Shown: positions 1 through 9,125 of the stretch, one piece after another
Position numbering within the stretch: the stretch's first letter is position 1
Layout: the number at the start of each line of letters is the position of its first letter
From: Fidelibacterota bacterium
Lineage (GTDB): Bacteria; Fidelibacterota; UBA8477; JABMPR01
Assembly: GCA_016844955.1 (NCBI GenBank)
Contig: JAERTH010000043.1
Coordinates: 1-44,977, forward strand
DNA length: 44,977 nt
Direction of reading: 5' to 3'
Translations under genes and position numbers: made by a program
Notes under the pieces: model-generated
What the model saw: only the letters and a program-made list of their open reading frames with translations
Databases searched by the model: none
Told to the model about the DNA's origin: nothing

Positions 1-1
1 G

Positions 2-73
2 CTCCGGAGGAGAGATTTGAACTCCCAACCTAGTGATTAACAGTCACCCGCTCTACCATTGAGCTACTCCGGA
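2..73 (-). tRNA. tRNA-Asn (anticodon GTT)
   Basis: Read on the minus strand, the acceptor stem TCCGGAG pairs with CTCCGGA, followed by discriminator G. The D arm is TAGCTCAATGGTAGAGC. The anticodon loop is CTGTTAA on a 5-bp stem, giving anticodon GTT, and the T arm contains GTTCAAATC. Only the first C of a possible encoded CCA lies inside the window, so CCA encoding cannot be judged. It sits just downstream of the HIT gene on the same strand. Confidence 0.95.
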
Positions 74-124
74 ATCTCTAAAAAGCTCGCGAATATAAAC
101 TTCGTCATAAGGGCTGTCAACTGC

Positions 125-613
125 TTACAATGTGATTTTCTCAAAATATGGTTTTAAGCTATCGTAAGACTCTTTCAAGCCCTGAACCAACACTTTCGCG
201 TATCCAGTTACCGGCATGAAATTCGTATCCCCGGCCCAGCGCGGTACAATGTGAAAGTGAATATGCTCTGCAATTCCAGCCCCGGCAATAGCCCCCTCAT
301 TTAGGCCGAGATTGAAACCCTCTGCTCTAAATTCCTCGCGCAGAATTTTCATGCTCTCCTGGGCCAGTTGCATAATCTCTGTGAGCACTTCCGCAGGCAA
401 GCTCTCCATTAAATGGGTATGTTCATAGGGTGCAATCATAATGTGACCATTATTGTACGGGTAGAGATTCATGAGGATACAACAATGCTTCCCGCGGTAA
501 AGCAACAGGTTCCCACGATCCTCCTCCACGGCAGGCTTGTCACAAAAAATGCAGCCCTCCTGCTTAATGGATCGAATGTATTCCATACGCCAGGGTGCCC
601 ACATTTTTTCCAT
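125..613 (-). CDS. HIT family hydrolase (Ap4A hydrolase/phosphorylase-like)
   Basis: This is a histidine-triad nucleotide-binding protein of 162 aa. The triad HIHFHIVPR (His117, 119, 121) is intact. A CIFC pair (Cys21/Cys24) near the N-terminus and the opening MWAPWRMEYI match the bacterial branch related to diadenosine tetraphosphate hydrolases/phosphorylases. The family cleaves nucleoside phosphoramidates or dinucleoside polyphosphates; the exact substrate cannot be read from sequence. The start has GGAG about 7 nt upstream. It lies about 115 bp downstream of the EF-G-like gene and may be co-transcribed with it. Confidence 0.9.
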   Translation of the reverse strand: MEKMWAPWRMEYIRSIKQEGCIFCDKPAVEEDRGNLLLYRGKHCCILMNLYPYNNGHIMIAPYEHTHLMESLPAEVLTEIMQLAQESMKILREEFRAEGFNLGLNEGAIAGAGIAEHIHFHIVPRWAGDTNFMPVTGYAKVLVQGLKESYDSLKPYFEKITL

Positions 614-633
614 ATTTACTCCAGAGTTAAGAA

Positions 634-673
634 GAGCCGAACCGTCTCCGATTGCTCAGTGACGTTCCGGCTC
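634..673. terminator. Possible hairpin between the EF-G-like and HIT genes
   Basis: GAGCCGAAC (634-642) can pair with GTTCCGGCTC (664-673) with one bulged base, leaving a loop of about 21 nt. Neither side has a long T tract, so it is at best a weak terminator, processing site or attenuator. Confidence 0.25.
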
Positions 674-729
674 ATTATATTTGAATCTATTCAAGCCAGG
701 CTGTAATTAATCCAGCATGACCGAGAGGT

Positions 730-2799
730 TTATTCCTCTTCTTTTGCAGCTTCGAGAGCAGCAATCAGCTTGGTTTCTTCTTCCTTAGGCAATTCAGCAT
801 AATGCGAGAATTTCTGCTTGTGAGAAGCTTTACCCTGGGTCAATGAACGCAGAGTTGAAGCATATTTAAACAGGTTCGCCTGAGGAATTTTTGCCTTGAG
901 CACCTGATAATGTCCTTCAGCATCCATACCCAAAATGCGACCACGCTTGGCCGTCAGGTCACCCATAACATCACCCATGTAGTCTTCAGGAACCCGTACT
1001 TCGACATCAAAAATTGGCTCCAGAAGTGTTGGTTTGGCCTGCTGACACGCATCACGGAAAGCACCTTTACCAGCAATCTGGAAAGCGATATCTTTGGAAT
1101 CTACCGGGTGCATTTTACCATCATAAAATGTTGCCTTCACATCAACAATTGGGAAACCGGCAATAAATCCTTCCTGAGAAGCAGCAACAATTCCCTTTTC
1201 CACAGAAGGTACAAAGACACGGTCAACATTCTGTCCAACCAACGTCTCTTCAAAAACAATACCTTCACCACGTGACAATGGACCCACTCTCAGCATAACC
1301 TCAGCAAACTGGCCAGCGCCACCGGACTGTTTCTTATGACGATATCGGGCTTCTGCATTGCCTTTAATGGTTTCGCGGTAAGCGATCTTGGGTTCTACGA
1401 GCTGAATCTGCACTTTGAAACGATCTTTCAACTTTTCAAAAGCAACATTGATCTGCAATTCACCCTGTCCTGAAAGGACGGTCTGGTGAAGTTCAGAATC
1501 CACTTCATAGAGCAATGTTGGATCTTCTTCATGTAGCAAAGTGAGACCAGCACTGATCTTATCTTCTTCACCCTTGACCAGTGAAATAACTGCAAACTGA
1601 ATATTTGGACCTGGAAATTCAGTAGCCTTTAGCGTAACCGGGTTTTTGGGATGTGAAAGTGTGTCTCCAGTATGAGAAATTTTCAATTTAACCGTGGCAC
1701 CAATATCTCCGGCGTTGATAGCTTTTACTTCATCACGATCATGACCGTTGATTGAATAGACATGTCCCAGACGCTCGTTACCACTTCGGTTGGGATTGGT
1801 CATATCCATACCTGATGTGATCTGACCGGCATAAACACGAAACAGGCTCAACTCACCAACGTGGGCTTCACTCATGGTCTTGAAGATGAGAGCGGCCGTA
1901 TCCTTGGGATCATCAGCATGGAGTTCAGTACCATCTTCAGCAACAGCAGCAGGCATATCAGCAGGTGATGGGAAATATTTCTGGATGAGTTCCAGGAGAC
2001 GAGAAACACCAATGTTGGTTATGGAAGCAGTACAGAAAACAGGAAAGATCTGTTTGTGAATGATGGCTTCACGCAAACCCTTGCGCAGATCATCCTCAGA
2101 AAGTTCTCCCTGATCAAAATATTTTTCCATCAACGCTTCATCGGACTCGGCAACTTGCTCTACCAGCTCAGTGTACATGGTTTCAACTTCATCAGCGATC
2201 TCTGCTGGCAGGTCTTCCATGGTGAATTTGCCACTATCGTCCTTGAAAACGAGTGTCTTGCGACGAATGATATCAGCAATTTTGTGAAAGCCAATGCCTT
2301 CGCCTATGGGTAACTGAAGGGCAGTTACATGGTTTCCAAAAGATTCTTTTATTTGATCAAAAGCTTTATGGAAATCGGAATGTTCTTTATCCAGACCTGT
2401 GATAACAAAAGTACGAGGAATGTGGTAGTCATGACTATACTTCCACATGGTCTCTGTACCCATTTCAGGTCCGTGGGTTCCATCAACAACGATAAGACTC
2501 GTATCAGCTACTCGAACCGCACTCAATGCGTCCCCGATAAAATCCGAGAACCCAGGAGTATCTAAAATATTCAGTTTGGTTTCCTGCCACTCAATTGCCA
2601 TCAATGACGTACCTACCGAACATTGGCGATCGATTTCTTCTGGTCTGTAGTCTGATTTGGTATTTCCTTCGGCGATAGTACCGATTCGTGTGGTCAAACC
2701 GGCTGAGTATAACATGGCTTCGGCCAGGGCAGTCTTCCCTGATGAAGCGTGGCCGACAATGGCAACGTTTCGAATATCCTTTGTCAAATAGTCTTTCAT
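730..2799 (-). CDS. EF-G-like translational GTPase paralogue with degenerate G motifs
   Basis: A 689-aa protein with full elongation factor G architecture: G domain, domain II, and domains III to V ending in a Lys/Glu-rich tail. The P-loop GHASSGKT (16-23) and DTPG (80-83) are present. However, the catalytic histidine that follows DTPG in true EF-G is Phe84 (DTPGFSDF), and the NKxD guanine-specificity motif reads TGLD (134-137). This places it among EF-G-like paralogues rather than the housekeeping fusA, which usually sits with rpsL/rpsG and is not seen here. It could be a ribosome-associated factor with slow or altered GTP hydrolysis. Its role is unknown. The start codon is followed by a typical EF-G-like N-terminus. 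Confidence 0.88.
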   Translation of the reverse strand: MKDYLTKDIRNVAIVGHASSGKTALAEAMLYSAGLTTRIGTIAEGNTKSDYRPEEIDRQCSVGTSLMAIEWQETKLNILDTPGFSDFIGDALSAVRVADTSLIVVDGTHGPEMGTETMWKYSHDYHIPRTFVITGLDKEHSDFHKAFDQIKESFGNHVTALQLPIGEGIGFHKIADIIRRKTLVFKDDSGKFTMEDLPAEIADEVETMYTELVEQVAESDEALMEKYFDQGELSEDDLRKGLREAIIHKQIFPVFCTASITNIGVSRLLELIQKYFPSPADMPAAVAEDGTELHADDPKDTAALIFKTMSEAHVGELSLFRVYAGQITSGMDMTNPNRSGNERLGHVYSINGHDRDEVKAINAGDIGATVKLKISHTGDTLSHPKNPVTLKATEFPGPNIQFAVISLVKGEEDKISAGLTLLHEEDPTLLYEVDSELHQTVLSGQGELQINVAFEKLKDRFKVQIQLVEPKIAYRETIKGNAEARYRHKKQSGGAGQFAEVMLRVGPLSRGEGIVFEETLVGQNVDRVFVPSVEKGIVAASQEGFIAGFPIVDVKATFYDGKMHPVDSKDIAFQIAGKGAFRDACQQAKPTLLEPIFDVEVRVPEDYMGDVMGDLTAKRGRILGMDAEGHYQVLKAKIPQANLFKYASTLRSLTQGKASHKQKFSHYAELPKEEETKLIAALEAAKEEE

Positions 2800-3041
2800 T
2801 CTAAACTCCTCAATGAATTAAGCGTATATAATTAAATGATTCACACCCGAAAAGGCGGTATGAAAAGCGATGTTTTGATGGTTCCAGAGGTGCATAATTA
2901 TAAAAAAATCAACGTATTTTTCAAGCGTCCAAAAATCTCTATAAAATGAGGATTCGCAAGACATTTTTAGTACTGGGGTTCGATTCTGAGCCGGAATGCT
3001 CTGATTCGCTCCTGGAATGTGAATTTTTGTATTCCAGAGAG

Positions 3042-4979
3042 TTAACCCGTGTAGCGACCGATAATGAAAGTCACATCATCATCGAAAGAAGCATTTCGAT
3101 TAAAGTTCTCCAGTTTTTCCAATAGAACCCTGGAGATCTCCTTTACCGGTTTGTTTTTATTGGCTTCAATGATACTGATGAGTCCGCTCTCATCCATAAG
3201 CTGCCCGGCTTTCCCGACTGACTCGGTTACACCATCGGTATACAGAACGAAGAGGTCACCTTCCTGAAGTTGAATCTCACCCATTTCGTAGGTGAATTCA
3301 GGATCAAAGCCCAGCAGGGGGCCTCCAATATCCATGCGTTGCATCTCACCGTTGCTATGAAAAATCAAGGGAGTTGGATGACCAGCATTGACATATCTGA
3401 TAACCCCCTCATCAACGTCAACCTTACTCAAAAAGAAGGTGATCTGCTCATCCAGTTCGGTTTCATTTGTGAGATAATTATTAAGATTACTCATAAGTGT
3501 GGCCAGTGGAAAACCCTTCTGGGATTCATTCAAATAGGCCGCATAAAAATTGGACATGATCAGGGCACCAGAGATTCCCTTCCCCACCACGTCACCTACT
3601 GCTAAGGCAAAAACATCTTCTCTTTTGGAGGACAAGTCGTAAAAATCACCACTGATCTGTTTGCAGGGGATATACCTGAGATCAAATTCTATTTCATCAT
3701 GTTCAGGGGTTTCATTGGGCAAAAGCGATCGCTGAATACTCTCAGCTTTGGCCATATCCTCACTAAAGCCACTCTGCATATCCACATGCTTCTCGATCTG
3801 ATAGCGTTCCATTAGCACACCGGCTTGCATGGCGATGGTTTGCAAAAAATCCTGATCATCATCACTAAATGCAGCGACACGATTGGATTCGATATTCATG
3901 GCCCCGTATATATTAGATCCACCTGCAATTGGAACGCACAACTCTGATCGAGAGTTCGTGCGCCCCGAGAGATAATCTTTTTCTCTGCGTACATCCGGGA
4001 TTGAAATTGACTTCCGGGTAGCTATACAACGACCGACAATGCCTCTCCCAATTTTGAGTTTCAAGGGATTGAGTCTACGGGCATCATAACCCCGCTGCAT
4101 AAATTTCTCTATTATATCCCCTTCTGCTGATGCCAGGAATACACCACAGGCATCAAAGGGAATAATGGTATTAATTTCATCCAGGAGCAGATTAAATATC
4201 TGAGTAGTATTGCGCATGGTAGCCATCTTGTTGGCTATCAGCGTCAGGGCTTCCTGCTTGCGGGCCTCCAGTTTGATCCGGTGATACAACTTGCGTTTTT
4301 CCAGCAGCACTGCCATCTCATCAACCACAAAATTGTACAATGTTCCTGAGCGCCGAGCCTGCATATCCATGGGCATCTTGTCCAACAGGACAAATCCAGC
4401 TAATTTGTTGTTCGTTTTCAACGGAATTGCCCATTGAAAAAGCTTAAAACTCCTATAATCCATAACAGGCACATCAGGTGGCGCAGCATGCAAATCATTA
4501 ACACTGTATTTCACATTGATCAGATGATGACTTGTCTCATTGAGTTTTTGAAGGATGTCATGCTCGCTATCCAGCGTTAAGCCATCCAGCAAGATGGGTG
4601 AGGGAGCAATGGAAGATTCAATTTTAAAAATGCCCTTACGCCTGACAAAAAGTGCCACAATATCAGATTCAAACAACTGTTTAAGCGTACCTGGTATTCT
4701 GTCCAACATATCCCTGTATGTATCAATTTCCTCCAACTCATCCAGGATGTTCCTGAAGCTTTCATTCCGATGGAAATACGAAGGAGCAATCAAGCGCAGA
4801 ACCAATTTGCGCCCCCTGGAACGCAATGGGAGGTATAGATTGATAACGATTAATGCAAAAACAACATTGGCCAGGATGGGGTGTTCACCAAATCCGAGGA
4901 ATTGATTTACCAAGTACCCCATAATGGATATCAAAACAATGAGACCCAGTGAAACCAGCAGTTCTTCTCGTCTAAGCAT
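3042..4979 (-). CDS. Membrane-anchored GAF/PP2C (SpoIIE/RsbU-type) serine phosphatase
   Basis: A 645-aa signalling protein. Two hydrophobic segments (about residues 8-27 and 33-53) are followed by a degenerate GAF-like region (about 65-230), a clear GAF domain (about 240-390, with GRGIVGRCIATRKSISIPDV) and a C-terminal SpoIIE/RsbU PP2C domain. Metal-binding motifs are visible: SGDFYDL, AVGDVVGKG, LYTDGVTES and DDDVTFIIGRY. Such phosphatases typically dephosphorylate anti-anti-sigma (STAS) proteins in partner-switching modules; no STAS or anti-sigma kinase gene is nearby. The ATG at 4979 was chosen because AGGAG lies 6 nt upstream; an upstream GTG at 5015 lacks such a site. It overlaps the preceding 96-aa gene by 8 bp, implying translational coupling. 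Confidence 0.88.
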   Translation of the reverse strand: MLRREELLVSLGLIVLISIMGYLVNQFLGFGEHPILANVVFALIVINLYLPLRSRGRKLVLRLIAPSYFHRNESFRNILDELEEIDTYRDMLDRIPGTLKQLFESDIVALFVRRKGIFKIESSIAPSPILLDGLTLDSEHDILQKLNETSHHLINVKYSVNDLHAAPPDVPVMDYRSFKLFQWAIPLKTNNKLAGFVLLDKMPMDMQARRSGTLYNFVVDEMAVLLEKRKLYHRIKLEARKQEALTLIANKMATMRNTTQIFNLLLDEINTIIPFDACGVFLASAEGDIIEKFMQRGYDARRLNPLKLKIGRGIVGRCIATRKSISIPDVRREKDYLSGRTNSRSELCVPIAGGSNIYGAMNIESNRVAAFSDDDQDFLQTIAMQAGVLMERYQIEKHVDMQSGFSEDMAKAESIQRSLLPNETPEHDEIEFDLRYIPCKQISGDFYDLSSKREDVFALAVGDVVGKGISGALIMSNFYAAYLNESQKGFPLATLMSNLNNYLTNETELDEQITFFLSKVDVDEGVIRYVNAGHPTPLIFHSNGEMQRMDIGGPLLGFDPEFTYEMGEIQLQEGDLFVLYTDGVTESVGKAGQLMDESGLISIIEANKNKPVKEISRVLLEKLENFNRNASFDDDVTFIIGRYTG

Positions 4980-5262
4980 TTTGGTCTCCTGCGCTGAATA
5001 GGTCATCAGCACCACCGCCGACTTCTTCTATCATTCCTCTCAGGATGGGCAAGACACTTACCTGGGATAAATCCTCCTCCGCAAAGATGCGGGAGAAGGC
5101 ATAGTTTTGATGATTGACTGGGATCAGTTTATTGATGATAATAACATTTTCCGATTTTATACGACAGGCATCCCCCTTGAAATCACCTTTTTCATAACGT
5201 ATGGTGTAGCCCAGCTTTTCTGCCAGGGCTTCAAACTCATCACGGATACGTTCAGCTTTCAT
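4972..5262 (-). CDS. Conserved small protein of unknown function (96 aa)
   Basis: I do not recognise a named family. The protein is soluble, mixed charge, with an N-terminal helix (KAERIRDEFEALAEKLG), a central stretch YEKGDFKGDACRIKSENVII and a C-terminal helix (LPILRGMIEEVGGG). There is no signal peptide or membrane segment. Its ATG follows the manC stop directly and its 3' end overlaps the phosphatase gene by 8 bp, so the three genes look like one transcription unit. The overlap suggests coordinated production with the phosphatase, but a functional link is inference. Confidence 0.75.
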   Translation of the reverse strand: MKAERIRDEFEALAEKLGYTIRYEKGDFKGDACRIKSENVIIINKLIPVNHQNYAFSRIFAEEDLSQVSVLPILRGMIEEVGGGADDLFSAGDQNA

Positions 5263-6333
5263 TTATAACAGGGTATCCTTTTTATCTTTTTCAAAATTGT
5301 CTACCAGATCCTTTACGCGTTCAGTTTCGCCCCGGGGAATAATCAGCAAGGCATCCTCGGTTTCAATCACCACCAGATCATCAACGCCCACCAGAGCAAC
5401 CATCTTGCCATGCGCGTGCACCAAATTGCTTGCTGCATCATGAAAGATGACTTCACCTCGGGAAACATTCTGAGAACTGTCCTTTTCCATCATCTCGTAA
5501 ACGGCATCCCAGGAGCCTACATCATTCCAGGCATAATCAACCATGACGACGTAAACATTCTTGGCCTTTTCCATGACGCCATAATCAATTGATATACTTC
5601 GCAGGGTCGCCCATTCTACCGTAAGAACCGAATCCCAGATTGGTTTTCCAATGGCACCTTTGATATTGTCCAGGCTATCCCAGATTTCGGGCAAAAACTC
5701 CTGAAAACTTTTCAAGATACTGGAAACCTGCCAGACAAACATCCCACTGTTCCAGAGAAAATCACCACTCCTCAGAAAAAGTTGTGCTGTTTCATAATCC
5801 GGTTTTTCGGCAAATGCCTTCACAGCATAGATGGGTTCTTCAGGATTTGTCCTGTCATGATACTGGATATATCCGTAGCCTGTTGCCGGTCGAGTTGGGA
5901 TAACTCCAAAGGTAACCAGGCCTTGCATATCTTTAGCAATGCAAATCCCCTGGTTGATGTATTCTGCAAATAAATTATTGTCATCGATATGATGATCAGC
6001 AGGGAATACCCCCATGACTGCCTCAGGGTCTCGGTGCTGGATAATGATTGCAGCCAGACCAATTGCAGGTGCTGTATTTTTGCCTTCTGGCTCGATCAAA
6101 ATATTTTCAGCTGGTAATTCTTGAATTTCCCGACGAATAGCCGCCTCTTGTTCCGCATTAGAAATAATAAGGATATGATCTACTTCTGTAACGACTTTTA
6201 GTCGATCAATAGTCATGCGCAGCATACTTTCCTCAGCAGCAATAGGTAACAACTGCTTCGGGGTTGCACGCCGGCTTTCAGGCCAAAACCGTTTACCAAC
6301 GCCACCTGCCATAACGACTGCAAAAAATGACAT
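5263..6333 (-). CDS. manC: Mannose-1-phosphate guanylyltransferase
   Basis: A 356-aa cytoplasmic nucleotidyltransferase making GDP-mannose from mannose-1-phosphate and GTP for glycan or LPS synthesis. The signature AGGVGKRFWPESRRATPKQ lies at the N-terminus. ENTAPAIGLAA, GVFPADHHI, FAEKP, FLWNSGMFVW and a late WNDVGSWDA follow as in the GMP family. There is no C-terminal phosphomannose isomerase cupin, so it is the single-domain form. ATG 6333 has GAGG 5 nt upstream and avoids the dapF overlap that the longest frame (from 6390) would create. It is preceded by dapF (16 bp gap) and followed without gap by the 96-aa gene. Confidence 0.9.
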   Translation of the reverse strand: MSFFAVVMAGGVGKRFWPESRRATPKQLLPIAAEESMLRMTIDRLKVVTEVDHILIISNAEQEAAIRREIQELPAENILIEPEGKNTAPAIGLAAIIIQHRDPEAVMGVFPADHHIDDNNLFAEYINQGICIAKDMQGLVTFGVIPTRPATGYGYIQYHDRTNPEEPIYAVKAFAEKPDYETAQLFLRSGDFLWNSGMFVWQVSSILKSFQEFLPEIWDSLDNIKGAIGKPIWDSVLTVEWATLRSISIDYGVMEKAKNVYVVMVDYAWNDVGSWDAVYEMMEKDSSQNVSRGEVIFHDAASNLVHAHGKMVALVGVDDLVVIETEDALLIIPRGETERVKDLVDNFEKDKKDTLL

Positions 6334-6349
6334 ACCTACCTCTTTTCTC

Positions 6350-7141
6350 CTAATTGCGTTGAATCTTGGATAGTGAAATTTGAGCTTCAAAAACTAATCC
6401 GGCCGGTCCCCGTAACCAATACCGATTTGCACGATGATCTACAGTTAGGACACCGCCGGGGAAGGCCAGTGATATGGGCCAGGGTTTGCTCCAGTTTTTG
6501 TGAGCAAATAGCGCCACAGCAGTTGCACCGGTGCCACAGGCCAGGGTTTCCATATTCACCCCCCTTTCCCAGGTACGAACCTTGAAATCCTGATCCAAGT
6601 CGGCAACCAGATTCACATTCGTCCCTTCAGGATAGCTTGGATGGTCATTCATTGAATGACCCAGTGGATCCAGGTCTTGCTGGTCCACATCCTTAACAGG
6701 AACCACCACATGTGGCACACCTGTATTAATGAAGCCACATCCCTTTTGGGGAACATCCACGGGATGCATGTGGTCATTCACCAATATTTCAACTTCTACA
6801 GACCCTCCCTGGATAGCGTAGCCATGGATGCCGTCATCAGCCAGAAAGGTGCCCGTGTTCCCCGCTTTGTCCAGTGAAGCCGCAAACTTGACCAGTGAGC
6901 GGGCACCATTCCCGCACATCTCTCCGCGGGAGCCATCCGCATTGTAATAATGCATACGAAAATCTGTGGATGAATCCTTACCAAGCATAAGAATACCATC
7001 AGCCCCAACACCAAATCTACGATCGCAAAGCGCAATGATCTGGTTTTCCCTAAGAGCCAAGGAAGCATCCCAATTATCAATCATAATGAAGTCATTACCT
7101 GCAGCGACGTATTTCTGGAAGTTTAATTTTTCAGGATTCAT
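6350..7141 (-). CDS. dapF: Diaminopimelate epimerase
   Basis: A 263-aa enzyme interconverting LL- and meso-diaminopimelate in lysine and peptidoglycan synthesis. Both catalytic cysteines are in their family motifs: MCGNGARS (Cys76) and ACGTGATAVA (near residue 202). The N-terminal FQKYVAAGNDFIMID and the internal RRFGVGADGI are also typical. Length matches the family (about 270). The ribosome binding site is poor. It begins the cluster that continues into manC. Confidence 0.96.
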   Translation of the reverse strand: MNPEKLNFQKYVAAGNDFIMIDNWDASLALRENQIIALCDRRFGVGADGILMLGKDSSTDFRMHYYNADGSRGEMCGNGARSLVKFAASLDKAGNTGTFLADDGIHGYAIQGGSVEVEILVNDHMHPVDVPQKGCGFINTGVPHVVVPVKDVDQQDLDPLGHSMNDHPSYPEGTNVNLVADLDQDFKVRTWERGVNMETLACGTGATAVALFAHKNWSKPWPISLAFPGGVLTVDHRANRYWLRGPAGLVFEAQISLSKIQRN

Positions 7142-7469
7142 GCAATTTTATCTCTTCTACACATATATAACCACTGTTCTGTACTCTACGCTTCAATCAC
7201 CCCAAGCTTTTGGTGTTCCAATAAGATTGAGGTTCTACCACCCAACACGCTCAGTCCCAAGGACTTTTGGTAGGGCACAATCTGGAAACCCTTCCACAGG
7301 TCTGCGTTCTTCGGACCACACCCTGCAGGCAGACCCCAGGTGACAAAACCTGTTAACGGCATCGAATTCCAAACCATTGCTCTTGGACTGGCTTCGACGG
7401 ACTCAGCCACCACCTCAGCACCCTATACCCCTATAACCCTATAACTCATTAACTCATTAAACTTAAATG
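7142..7469. repeat. Gene-free gap with repeat-like sequence and short tandem repeats
   Basis: About 330 bp between dapF and the Big_5 lipoprotein. It holds CTCAGTCC near 7252 and GCTTCGACGGACTCAGCC near 7391, resembling dispersed intergenic repeat modules seen in bacterial genomes. Three CCCTATA units (about 7421-7443) then two AACTCATT units (about 7443-7458) follow. A 75-codon open frame (7186-7413, minus) runs through it, but its residues look repeat-derived. I assign no gene. Confidence 0.4.
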
Positions 7470-9125
7470 TCAAAACCGCCACAGACCCAATTCAGTTTCC
7501 CACCGGGCCCGCACGCGGATCTCATCTGGATATACCCAGAATTCCTCGGATTTAGAAACGGCTTCCAGGCCCCCACTGTTATATCTACCGTCTCCGTTTT
7601 TATCAAAATAAGCCTGGAGAGAATATTGACCTGCCGGTAGCTCTTCCAGCACAATGGAATTTCTTGGTTTCAATTGAAAATCCCTGGAAACATTTTCCCC
7701 GATGAGATGACACTGCAAGGTATGTGAACCATAATGCATAATGCTTACACTACCCAGGGAGTCCATTGGAATGCTCTCTAATCGACCCTCAATTAATGAA
7801 TCAAGCTCCTGTCCATTAAGCGGTGAAAAAATGAACCTGGTATCAATTTGCCAACCATAATTATGGCCATCCGCCAGGACAGTATCGGGTGTGAATTCCC
7901 ATAGCATTGAGTTTATTTTCTTCAGGGAACCATTGAACTCAAGGCTGTCATTTTGCTTATCGACCAACTGAAAACCACTATCCCCTTGAAAGAAGAAGGG
8001 CAGGGTTGCACTCAAATGAATTGAAGCACTTTCGCCGGGAAATTTAGTGGCTGACCCGCTACCCCAGGTCACATCAATGAGGCCCAGAGCCAGGGTGTCA
8101 AAGGATGCTACTTCTTGCAGCTTAAGTGTATCAGAATTCAGGATGAAGCCACTGGTATCCTGAAAGTGGGTGAGCCACAATTCAGCTCCTGGAATTAAGG
8201 GGGTTGCAATATCAAAATTCATGGCAAAGTCATCTTCAATGACCTGGGAAACCCCCAAAAGGGGTACCAGATTTTTGTCTGTGTGGAGCGCAATGCTTTC
8301 CAGTGCATCAGAGGTGACTGGGCGATTGGTTCTGACTTGAATAAATTGGTTTTCAAGTTGCGTCGCACCCAATAGTTTGATGCCATCAAGTGGGGTCAGT
8401 TGGGGCCATATTTTGTGTAACTCCTGGATACTATCTGGCCTGGCAAATACAGATGCAGTTGCCGGACGTCCAAAATAGTCGTCCCCATCAATAAGTTTAT
8501 TACGATTTCGATCCCAGTGATAGAAAAGCATATAAGCCCGTTCGGCCAGGTAGGGTAGCTCAAATTCACCTTCATCATCAGGCTGGAAGACATAGTCTGC
8601 ATCCCCCTGCCTCAATTCACCCAGGTTTGTGGTATACTCACGATAGAGCAGCAAATCACCATTCTTCCTGAGTTCTTGAGAACCGTGGATAGTACCAGTG
8701 AGACGCCCGCCATTCAACACTTCCCCCGTCGTGAAAGCCAGAACGTAGGTAGCATCCAGGCCATTGCCTCGGAGGTCCTGTGCATTTTTATCCAGGGTGA
8801 GCAGGTAGGTTTCATTTGAATCAAGCGGCTCGTTAAATATTACCTTCAACCAAGTCCAGCTTGATTTTACTTCAAATCCCCCGGGAGGTCGGGGCCAAAT
8901 CTGTAATGATGAAGCAAAGGTGGCTTTCTTCATCTGCTCATTGAATTTGATATATATTTCAGTATCCCGATCCACATTTACCATTTCATTCTGAGGAGAG
9001 CTATGTATCACAAGCGGGGCTTCCTTGTCTACAGGTCCGCCTGTAATGGCCCTTTCATTGGCACAGGTACCCAGCAAGGTCATTGAGATTGCCAGGGCCA
9101 CAAAAATTGGAATTACTTTAGCCAT
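7470..9125 (-). CDS. Outer-surface lipoprotein with bacterial Ig-like (Big_5) domain
   Basis: A 551-aa protein. The N-terminus MAKVIPIFVALAISMTLLGTC is a lipoprotein signal with lipobox LGTC. A Big_5-type Ig-like domain follows (about residues 35-140: HSSPQNEMVNVDRDTEIYIKF, then YLLTLDKNAQDLRGNGL). Two Asp/Asn-rich turns that could bind calcium, DRNRNKLIDGDDY and DKNGDGRYNSGG, lie mid-protein and near the C-terminus. It is probably exported and membrane anchored; its role is unknown. ATG 9125 overlaps the sfsA stop by 8 bp; the longer frame from 9209 would put 28 residues before the signal peptide. Confidence 0.8.
   Translation of the reverse strand: MAKVIPIFVALAISMTLLGTCANERAITGGPVDKEAPLVIHSSPQNEMVNVDRDTEIYIKFNEQMKKATFASSLQIWPRPPGGFEVKSSWTWLKVIFNEPLDSNETYLLTLDKNAQDLRGNGLDATYVLAFTTGEVLNGGRLTGTIHGSQELRKNGDLLLYREYTTNLGELRQGDADYVFQPDDEGEFELPYLAERAYMLFYHWDRNRNKLIDGDDYFGRPATASVFARPDSIQELHKIWPQLTPLDGIKLLGATQLENQFIQVRTNRPVTSDALESIALHTDKNLVPLLGVSQVIEDDFAMNFDIATPLIPGAELWLTHFQDTSGFILNSDTLKLQEVASFDTLALGLIDVTWGSGSATKFPGESASIHLSATLPFFFQGDSGFQLVDKQNDSLEFNGSLKKINSMLWEFTPDTVLADGHNYGWQIDTRFIFSPLNGQELDSLIEGRLESIPMDSLGSVSIMHYGSHTLQCHLIGENVSRDFQLKPRNSIVLEELPAGQYSLQAYFDKNGDGRYNSGGLEAVSKSEEFWVYPDEIRVRARWETELGLWRF

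Noticed and set aside
7186..7413. 75-codon minus-strand frame between dapF and the lipoprotein
   Set aside because: Runs through repeat-like sequence and has no family resemblance; treated as repeat-derived.
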